A stretch of DNA of 64,000 bases from Stictocephala bisonia (Eukaryota; Arthropoda; Insecta; Hemiptera; Membracidae). The first letter of the stretch is position 1; every line of letters begins with the position of its first letter. The position numbers and the translations under genes are program-made. Positions 11,579 through 22,100 of the stretch are shown piece by piece. A model generated the notes under the pieces. The model worked only from the letters and a program-made list of their open reading frames with translations. It searched no databases and was not told where the DNA came from. The stretch spans positions 5,803,229 to 5,867,228 of the forward strand of contig JAQJVL010000002.1 of the NCBI GenBank assembly GCA_035578905.1, read 5' to 3'.

Positions 11579-13340
11579 TATTTTAGTCTTTAGCCTTATA
11601 TCCTCATTAATTTTTAGATTAAACTCTTCAGTTCTCTATATGAATTAGATCTATTTGTAAAGTTGATGCTCACCTTCTTTCTGCTCTTCTCTCACACATA
11701 ATCTGACGTGGACGTTCAAGGCCTTCATCCATATCCCTTTTATAATATTTACATCAATATGTTATCGCGCTGACGATATATTTGTCAGTTACAAGACATT
11801 TTCATCTTCTACATTATAACGTGTCTGAAGTCATAGATTATTATGCTATATAGATAAATGGGGTCTTTTTCGGATTGTCCCCGATTTTGGTAAGATTGTC
11901 TACCAAGTTGAGAACTAAATTAACTTACAAACAATGTACATTTGTGGTTACGTGATTTTGACCTACAAGAAAATAATAAACATCATCACTTTAATAATCG
12001 ATCGGCGCCTTTTAGTACTTAGGTTAGATTGTAAGCAATTCTTTCATGGGTTGTTAGGTTCGGTTAGGATTAAATAAATATAATTTGATGCGTTACTTGC
12101 TTATATATATACATATAAACTTTCTACTTCGTTTGACAACCAATCATTGCCAAACAAATGTGGGACATTCCGAAGAAGACCCGATTAATGTATACACAGT
12201 GGGACCTTAAACAACCACAGTTTTAACAACCACTGGAATACCTCTTATAGAATTTGTTGCGTCTCGTTGCTCCTTAGAATGACATTTAATCAACACTGCA
12301 GGACCTTGATTACTCGTTATGGAGCCGTAAATCAAGTCCATGGGAGGATCAAGAAGTGAAAATGTCATCTAGGAGAATGTAGGTGTTGTAGAAGAAAGGG
12401 GGGGGGGGCAGTATAATTTCATGAGTTGGCAAGACTCATTTTCTGCCGATAATGCAAATTGTCAGTATTTGTGAACAATACAAACGTTAAAATAGCTATT
12501 TACTGTTAGAAATCTTAAGCTAGTGTTTTTAATGAAATATATATCTTAATTTTTCTTTTATATATGTTACATATTTTATCTTTTGTGTTTTAACCATAAG
12601 TACATAGCGCATACCTATTGTTATCATCAACCATTCTAATAAATAATAGTTGTCCTATTATAAATAAATACTGTATTAACTTTTTAGGTTAAGATTTTTC
12701 AGCCTCTTTTATATTTCCTTGGAAAAAATTGGAACTGAGTGTGTTCTACCCTTGATTATATACACCCACAGTAGATATCCCATTTAATAGAAAAATTTTT
12801 GCCTGTAATTTTGTAAGTTAGTGAGGTCTACTAACTACAGCTGGTTTAAACTTCATTATATTTACATTGGACTACACTAGTGACTGCAAAAAACAGCTGA
12901 TATTTTAAGACACAAAATTTAACATTGGATGAGAATTCTATGTGTGTATAAAATCAATGGCCCTACTAAATAATCACATACGTTTAAATATTAATGTGTA
13001 ATCATACTGATTAAAGTTTAAAAAAGTAAAACATGACTTTTGCAAGGAATTGCAACACATTTCATGACCACAATCAACGATTAATGTAGTATCAAAATAC
13101 TAATTTAGAAATCCATTAATGATTTTGGTTTCATAAAACGTGGACTAAATTTCCAAAAGGAAAAGAGATTTAAGAGGAGATGTTGAGGGGAATGGGTGAC
13201 GTGTTGGCCAGCGAGTTGGCACTGAGTTTACAGCACCGTAACCGGCGAACAAGCCGCAATTTATATGCAGCGCCTTATCGTAACTATGTTTCCCTTTTCA
13301 ATAAAAAGTCAAAGCTTCAGTTGCGACAAATCACCTACCC
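11579..13340. other. Spacer, no gene recognised
   Basis: No coding exon or complete mobile element was identified. A nine-G run lies at about 12400. Short AT-rich frames only. Confidence 0.45.
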
Positions 13341-14060
13341 ACCAATACACGAACTGCGGTGATGATACTCCCACCCACCAATACACCCATACACGAACTG
13401 TGGTGATGATCGCCCCGACCACATATACATGGACAGTTGTGTAGAACAGTCTAGATGGCCCCCACACATACACGAACTATGGTGATGATTCATCCGACGA
13501 CCTATAAACGGACATTTGTGCTAAACTACCTAGGGGGGAGCACCCATACACGAACTGTGGTGATGATCCTCCCGACCACCTACACACGGATTGTTGTGAT
13601 GAACCACTTAGGGGAACCCACCCATACACGAACTGTGGTGATGATCCTCCCAACCACATATACACGGACAGTTGACACGAACAACCTAGGGGGCCCCACA
13701 CATACACGAACTATGGTGATGATCCTTTCGACCACCTATACATGGAAATATGTGACGATCAACCTAGGGGGCCCTACACATACACGAACTATGGTGATGA
13801 TCCTTCCGACCAGTTGTGATTAACCCACCTATACACGAACTGTGTTGATGATCCTCCCGACCGCCTATACACAGATAGTTGTAATATATCACCCAGGGGG
13901 ACCCACCCATGCGTGAAATTTGGCGATTATAGTCACATCCACCCATACACGAACAGTGGTGATGACCCTCGCACTCACCCATACATGTACATTTCTGATG
14001 AACCATCCAAACACCCAGTCACGAACAATGGTGTTGGATCAATACACAGTACACGGACAG
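13341..14060. repeat. 78-bp minisatellite array upstream of the Osiris gene
   Basis: About eight to nine diverged units of roughly 77-78 bp are arrayed head to tail. Each contains CATACACGAACTGTGGTGATGAT followed by CGACCACCTATACACGG and CCTAGGGGG, in slightly varying form. The frames over it (13455-13823 + and others) are periodic translations of the repeat, not genes. The array ends about 480 bp before the TATA box of the gene at 14578. Confidence 0.88.
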
Positions 14061-14540
14061 TGGTACTATAATACGCCCCTATCATACGATCAGGACTTGT
14101 TGAAGAACAAGCTAAGAATATTGGACCTGTTCAATTCCAATACATATCAAATACATTTCAAACGTAATGGTGACTTCACTAACTTCTTCCCTAAAAAACC
14201 TATCAAATGATAGCTTAAATATTTGTAATTAAGATAATCACAAGACTTTTATTTACGATATTTACAAATAAACCAACAATGTATTGAATAAATCACTGCA
14301 TATAGATCAGTTCTAGTAGACCATAAAAATAATTACGAGAAAACAAGATTTGCCTCTCGCTAGGCAGTTAGTGGTTTCCAACCCAGCGGGTGTGCCATTG
14401 TCGTGGAGGCGGTCGTCGAGAGTGACAACAGCTTCGAGGGGGAGGGAGCATGACTCATCGGAAAATGGATGAGCCATATTTTCGCCACGGGATGAGCATG
14501 TGATAACGGCACGAGTCAAGCCTGGAGGGGGCCTGATCCA

Positions 14541-14577
14541 TATAAGCGTAGCGCGGAAGCTGCGCGTCCATCAGACC
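14541..14577 (+). promoter_or_regulatory. Core promoter: TATA box and initiator
   Basis: TATAAG at 14541-14546 lies 32 bases upstream of the A in TCAGAC (14571-14576), an arthropod-initiator-like word, which is the standard TATA-to-start spacing. The local sequence is G+C rich compared with its surroundings. If transcription starts at 14573, the leader before ATG 14578 is only about five bases, so a start further upstream remains possible. Confidence 0.5.
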
Positions 14578-15034
14578 ATGAGGTCCCCACTGCTATCCCT
14601 ATTCTTCGCGGCGTCGCTGGCGCTCGCTTCAGCCAGAGCTAGGACCGTCAACGATCTTCCGGAAGGAAAGACCAAGCCAGAGGTCGCAGGATACTTAGCA
14701 GATGCGCGCTTCTTGTACAAGCTATACGAGGAGTGCAGTGCGGCTGAAGTGAGTACTTGCCTGAAGAAAAAGATAGTAGTGGCATTAGACCGTGCGGGGA
14801 AGACGAGTAAACGACTCACTCTGCTTGAGGGAGTTTCTTTCGTCAAGGACCTTTCTGCTGAGGATGTCATCCCACCTGTGTCAGAGAAGGAAGTAGAGAC
14901 TGGACTCCCTCGATCCTTGGAAGACCGAGACTCCACGCTCAACCAGATGATATTCGACAAGATCATTTACTTCTTCAGGACGCACACTTTGGAGTTTCGA
15001 CTGTTTGGTGATGACGCTATAAGTTTAGAGGAAG
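14578..15034 (+). CDS. Osiris gene exon 1 (residues 1-152)
   Basis: Starts at ATG 14578, the first ATG ahead of an ideal signal peptide. The frame is open further upstream but only through a GTG, so that extension is not used. It ends ...GAGGAAG|GTAAAT, phase 1. It carries the signal peptide, both conserved cysteines and the DUF1676 body. Base composition is markedly more G+C rich than the flanking DNA. Confidence 0.93.
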
Positions 15035-16065
15035 GTAAATGACCATTCTTGACATTCAGTCGTTAACTTTCAATTATGAGTAAAGATCAGCATTTAAAAT
15101 TCAAAGCATATTTTTTTACGGTTTATTTACGCCAGAAGTATTTGTTACATACTCTACAAACGCTGTTAAGGGACAACGGTCTAAACTTCGCAAAAAACTT
15201 TAAGTGGACCTCTCTGGATTTGAACCCGTAACCTCTGCCCATCAAGCCGAATTTCTAACTAGTAAGCTACCAAGAGGACAGTAAAAAAAAGAAACCTTGA
15301 TAGGAAATATATAACATTTGTAAAGTTATGTTTTTGAGAACAAATCTATAATTTTTTCAAAGATAACACTGTAAACTGTAGGCTTGAATAAGTAAGGTAA
15401 AATAATTAATCGTATTACATTTAATTAATTAATGCCATATTTGGATTTTTAATTACTGATTTCTGTTTAATATATCAAGGGTAAATTATATAATAAATTC
15501 GAGACTGTAATTTTGGCAGGCGAAGAGTTAGTTAGAATTTGTAAATGGATGTTAATTGAGGTTGTTATTATCTTATAAAATTTGATGTGGCATGTAGCTG
15601 TTAATGATGAGGTGTGTAAATAGGGGTGAAGAGACCTCACGTTAATAGTTCGATTGTTAAAAAATATCTAGTGCCCCTAACTTACGTTTGCTCTTCGTTT
15701 ATTAGGCAACAAGTTGAATCCTATTTTATAGGAATAAAATCATGTTAAGATTATCACTAGATAGCATATCACTATGTTTACGGAATCTACAGTAAAATGT
15801 TTAATAAAAGTCCACTTTGATTACGTAGAGTTAGCATTTTTATTCAGCAAATTATTAGTTAATATTAGTTACAATTCTACGTACACTGCGTTATATGGCC
15901 CACCCACCACTCGAAAAATACTGCTCTTCCCTCCCCGAAATACTGCTGATTGCTCCCGAAACATAAGTAAAAAATGAATATGATTAAAAAAATTTGCAAT
16001 TGATCAAATGTTTTAGATACTTTATTGATAAACTTTGTTGTGTATTTTTGAAAGGATTCTTGCTG

Positions 16066-16105
<40 letters not shown>

Positions 16106-19100
16106 AAATATGTAAATGACAGGTTATGTTATAGTTTATATACAAATAAAGTTACTGCATGATTAGATACAAAGATAAATATATTCAACTCTAGGTCATT
16201 TTATGAGGTTAGGAAACTCAGTTATCCTTTAAAAATTAAGTTTATTTCAAAATCCATCACTAATCGGATATGCTCTTAATATGTATAACAATGTCCAGAT
16301 TTGTGTACAATGTGTATGAGTCTAACAGTCCATTTGATATGAGAAAAGTTGTAATGAACTTACTTGTAGATATTGTTGTTGTAGAGGTAAGCATATAACG
16401 AGTTGAGTTAAGGATTATAACTTTTCCCTCCAACCTAACCTCGAAATTATTGTTATTATTTTTTTAATTTAATGCCATATTAAAATATAAACATAGAAAA
16501 TGTAACTTTATCATTCCAAGAAAGGCTAAAACGTAAAGCAACAAATGTAAATTTATAATGGTTTTTAGTACATATATATGTTTTAAACTAAAAGATCAGA
16601 AGTAAAAACAGCTGCCTGGTTGTCTAGTTTCAATTAACTAACCTTTTACCTGGTTTTTAAACGTTTAGAACACCAACAATTTCAATCAAATTATTCATTG
16701 TAGCATATCTATACAGTTGCCTTCATGCTTTTTAACCGCAACTATATTATTTCAATCTGATATATTCTAAATAAATTCGGGAGAGCCACCCACCTGCGCA
16801 TATACATATATATCGTATGGTTTTTTTCAGTTACCATTTTTTTTAAATTTGAAATTATGGAAAAGCTGAGTTTTATAATTGAACAAAAAGTCCAAAAGTC
16901 ATTATATTATATAAATAAAAAAATTAATTAAATAAATAAATAGCAAATGATCTCCAGTCACAAAGTTAACACCAAGCCATTTAAGACCTGCCTCACTGGT
17001 TCTATATATGCCAGCTATTCCCTCCGTAAAACTGCACAAGTGGCACTCTGAAACTATGTGATCCATTGTTTGGATAGACTGATAACTGATGTACTAACCT
17101 ATCAGTCATGACTGATCTAACCTAACCTGCCCATACACAACAATTATGAAGACGTGTTGTGTTACTAGGTTATATTTTAAATTTAATTTAATTCAAATTC
17201 CATCACTAATCAGACATGTTCTTACCACCCTGTAAGTCTTTATTGGACTTGACATTGACGGAAAAACAAGAGTGGATTTATTGTACATAAAACCGTCAAG
17301 TATGTGAGTAAGAAAACTGAATGCGTAGTATCGTCATAAAATGTAATCATGTTCTAAAAGTTCCACTATTTTTTTAAACGTTTATCTTAAAGAACAAAAA
17401 TAAAAATCTTGAGAGAGGGAGGTTTACAATCTGATACGTTACAAAATAAAATTTCATATAGCTGTTTCTATATCAAAAACATACTTGATATATAATTAAC
17501 TGAGCTTGATTACATTTTCTGAAATTATATTTATTTATATTATGCTATCGAGTAAGAACTACAAAAACATAAATACATTTAAAATTTGCTGTTAGTTTTA
17601 TTTGCAGCTTTGTTAATTGTAAGCAATAACCTCCTTGTTAAACTAAGTAACTAATTGACGTGTTTAAGTTATATAGAAGTTCAATGTCTTCTTCGAAGTT
17701 AATTGGCTATGTACATTATGCATATCAATTAGAAATTGATGTTCATTATAATTTGACTAGAAGACTTCGAGCTGTTGTATAACTAAATGACCTTAGAAAC
17801 CCTCTAGAAACATATTGTTGAGTATTTTATGGATCAAATATTATTTTACCAAACTTTATCGATTATTAAATTATTAAATGATACATTACATATTACGAAT
17901 TATCCCAGGTTAAACCATTTTTAGTTAAGTCTTTAAAGTTTAAGTAAACGTATGTTCATTATAATTATGTAGTATCTGGAGAACGGAGTTTGATTACTAT
18001 ACAATACTCTGAACAGTTGGTATTGTAATGACATTGTTACTGATACTACAAATTAAGTTATACATTTAAAAAAAGTATCTTCATTGACTTTTAACCGTAT
18101 CTATCACTTATCGTGCAACTATTTTGTTTAGGAAGACGCCGAAAAGGGTTAAACTCATTGCTGATGCTGCCGTTGCTGATAGGAGGAACGTTTGTCCCTC
18201 TGGCATTTGGGGCGCTAGCCCTACTTGCCGGCAAGGCCCTCATTGTCAGCAAACTGGCGCTTGCCCTGGCCGCTATCGTAGGGCTCAAGAAACTGGTGAG
18301 TGGCGGAGGAGAATCGTACCAGGTAAGGCCCTAATAGTTTCCTTATACGAGATCGTAGACAGGAGGTTTTTTAAGAAGGTCTAGTGTTTATTAGTATTAG
18401 CTATTAATGTTGTGTGACCCTTTCACTTATACTACACCAAAAATATAATTAAAGGAGCAACAAAAATGTTAAAGGACCTCGCCTTAGTGCTCAGCTATTT
18501 TGGATGTATTTTCTTAAGACCAATGCAAAATAGTTAAGCCAATTTTTGTCGTATTTTTCTATAAAAAATACGATATTTATTACAAATTTTATAGAAAACT
18601 TTAAATAAAAATGTAACTTATGTACGTCATTTTGAATGCACTGCAATGTTATACTGTTGATTTATAAGCGTAAAAATAATCATTTTGTAATTTTCTTAAA
18701 TAAACACTAACAATTATTGTCTAATTAAAAAAATTAGTTGAAATGAAAATAATTGTAAATTGTAGAAACCAAAAAGCAATAAATATTGAACACTTACTAA
18801 CGATTTGTCAGAATTTTAATCGTTAAATACGACCGAAATGAAACGTTGTCAAGAATTAATGTTTGATATATATTTTTGCGTCATTTGAGAATATTTAACC
18901 TTGGACTTATAAAGAATAAGATCTGCATTGGCTGTACAATAAACTGGAAGTCAAAGAAAATTATGACCACTTCAACCATTAATATCTGTCTAGTTATACA
19001 TATTCTAGACTAGAAATAAACAGAGTTCGCATCCAATAGCACGCTGGATATTTGTGGAGTTGTTATTTCTCCAGTTTGCCATGAGGATAGCAGGGCCAGC

Positions 19101-22100
19101 ATCTTGTCAATCTTTCCTTATTCCCCCAAATTCTCTTAGGGGTAGACGTAGTAATTATTATTACAGATGTAAAACGATGTAAATTAGTGTTATATATTTT
19201 CAATTGCCACAGAAATGTTCACTATGGTCATAAGCTGTTTATTTTTTCAGTACCTGAGGGTAAATTAAAGAGAGAAAGCCGTCAGAATATCTTTACTGTA
19301 CTTACCTAAAATCTCTCAGCTAGGTATAAGTATCATTAAATAACACCATTTAATGCGTTTTCTATTAAATAGAACACCATAAAGACAGAGCATGTATAAT
19401 ATTTCATTAAAACACCACAGACTAGTTTAATATTCCCTCAGAACCCAAGTATAGCGCATTATTAGATAATTTTGTACTTTCTTGCCACTTCTGAAAATAC
19501 GATCTTTTGTTGAAAAAGTGGTAAAATATGAGTATATATCTCTTGAGGTGGTCGAATCAAACCGTGGAAAACTCGTTTTTTGTGGAAAAATCGAAAACTG
19601 GTACTTTATGTTGTAGTTGAAAAAACCAAATATCTCAAAAACCACCATTTTAAAACTTTCATTTTACATTTTCACTATGCCAAACACAAATATATAGTTG
19701 GTTTTTTGGCAAAATAATTTTATCGGCTCGAAGAATACAAATTTTACTAACAATGAAGATAATTCAAAACAAAGTAATCCTAAGGAATCTACTTATAATC
19801 ACATTTTATAAAAGGAAATAATTACGGATTTATTTACTGTAGGTTTGAAATATCAAGTTCCAACTTACAGTATTACGCTGCCCACTAAAATGTAATAGGC
19901 CTTTAAAGCAAACCAGAAAACGAGGAATATTTTTAATGCAATGAGCTTTAACAAATTTCTTTATTGAACATTATTTAACAGCTTTCACGATATAAATAAT
20001 TTCTAAAAATTGTACTAGTTTTAAATTTAGAGCTGGTGGTATCGCAACTTCTAACATTGAAATAAAGAAAATAAGGAGAAATCAGCACAAGAAAAGATTA
20101 TTTCTTCACTTTAATAATAAAACAGGGAATCAAACAATAATTATGTAATGTTTACGTTGGCTGCACTGTTAAACTACAAAAAAATTGACATTTTTATGAG
20201 AGAAAAATCCCATGTATTAAACCATTGAGGACACAGCTCAACTTGGTGGATAATTATTGTTAAAAATCTTATAGATTATCTGCTGTGACTTTATTTTCAT
20301 CTTTCTAGATTCCGGACTGACATTTCTGTATTGAGAAAATGCATTGCCTGTACGGGTTGTCAAGAGTCACAAAACTATGTTGGAATTAAAAAAAAAAAAA
20401 AAAAAACTATTGGAATATCTTTAAATTATTATATTTTTACTGTATATCTTCATTTCTAGAATATAAAACATTTTAATAATTCTCCACTAAGCATAAAGTT
20501 AGTGCCAGAAAAGTAAGCCTTGAGCAAAGTAGGTACTTATGTATAGTGAGAAGTAAGTTTTAATACAACCTAACCTAAGTTGTAGTATTTTCTAAAAATG
20601 TACTACTATTTATTGTACTTTGTGTAAGTAAACTTTCCAGTTCTTTTTTGGGTGTATTAATTTTGTCATTTTAAGACGAACTATAATTCTATTATACTTT
20701 GAATGATGTTATATTATTGTCAGCACATGACAATAAGTTGGTAAAAAGATGTAATCCAACTCTTGGAGGCTAAGTATTTGGGTGTTTGGACAATAGGAAG
20801 TTATGATATATATATGACGTCAGCATTCACTCTGAGTGGATGTCCGATCAATGGCTGTCATTGCCTTAATCATTTTAGGCAATAATGTATATGCATAATT
20901 GGTTGGGGACAACTGGTTGGTGTTTACCTGAAAAAATATACTAATAATTATCAACAATCAGACGGCACTTGTGGCAGAGTGCTGTAATCCAGCTACTTGG
21001 GGACAAAGTGTTAAGGAGATTGTAGGCGATATGTTCTCGGTCTTCTTAATACCAACACGGAGTCCGCTCAATGGTTGCCATCAATGTGGACACTACTAGA
21101 GAAGTCTGGGATGTCCATGTTGTATGGTAGTCAAGGTTCGGGTGTTGTGTAGGTAAGAGAACTGAGTGTCAGGCTTGTTAGTTAGCTGAAAATCAGACCA
21201 ACACTACGTGGTTTGGATTCTACGTACAGCTTTAGGTTCCTTAGTTGCACTAGTTATTGGGCTATTAATAAATATCCCTTTCTAAGGAACAATTGGCCTT
21301 AGTTAGTAACAGTGACTACACTCGTTCATCTACACTCATCACACTTATTCGCCCCTAATATTTACCTATATGTTGACGATCGGCGTCTTAATAATGAAAA
21401 ATTAACTTTCTAAACAGATTATCACATACATACATTGTGTAGTTTATATTCCATATATGTTCTAAATTCCTTAAAAAGGGCGAAAATAAACCAAACTCAA
21501 CTAGTAACTATTATCCTACATAAATAGAAACCTACACATGTACTTTAAGAAAAAAAAAGGAAAAGAAAAAACCTGGTTTTTTGCATGGCCGATTGATTGG
21601 TTATTAAATATTTTCAATTTCATTGTTATCAGTGACATATTATAATTGTAAAATCCCTCTATATAACAGAAAAATAAGTCATGGCTGTATCAGAGTTCAA
21701 CAGACATTTTTGTGATTTTGTAAACCACTAGCATAAACAATTTAGGGTTTATGTTTTTATTTTATTTTTATGTTACGCATGGTTTTATCAGTGATAATAA
21801 CTTATGTTATTTCGGTATTCTTAAAATTCTATCGTTCTTATTCCAAAGACAACTCTAAACAAATATACTCGAATGTTGTAATTAAGAAGGATACACTAAC
21901 ATAATACATTTTTTTGTATTAAATAAGCATTTATTGTATTTTAGGTTACAAAAGCAAGAACAATTTACTACGTTTTAAGTAGTAGTAAAGTAGTAAGTAA
22001 TTTTAAACATTATTTACTACTTATTGTTATCAAATAATGTTTAAAAAGTAAGTACGCGCTTAGTTATAAAATATGAAATTGCGTGTACATATTAATTTAT

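Larger units (their letters stand above)
15035..18131 (+). other. Osiris intron 1 (3,097 bp)
   Basis: Begins GTAAAT and ends TTTTGTTTAG. It contains a tRNA-like SINE relic, a 30+ base A tract near 16070, and a LINE remnant. No other coding content was found. Confidence 0.9.

Noticed and set aside
13455..13823. 122-codon frame with THTRTVVMI repeats
   Set aside because: Periodic translation of the 78-bp minisatellite; overlapping frames on the other strand behave the same way.
13341..14060. CRISPR-like direct repeats (also at 31.8-33.3 kb)
   Set aside because: Units are contiguous and diverged with no unique spacers; the DNA is eukaryotic. These are minisatellite and satellite arrays.
14500..14577. 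N-terminal extension of the Osiris gene from a GTG at 14500
   Set aside because: GTG is not a usual eukaryotic start; the ATG at 14578 leads straight into the signal peptide and lies just after a TATA/initiator pair.
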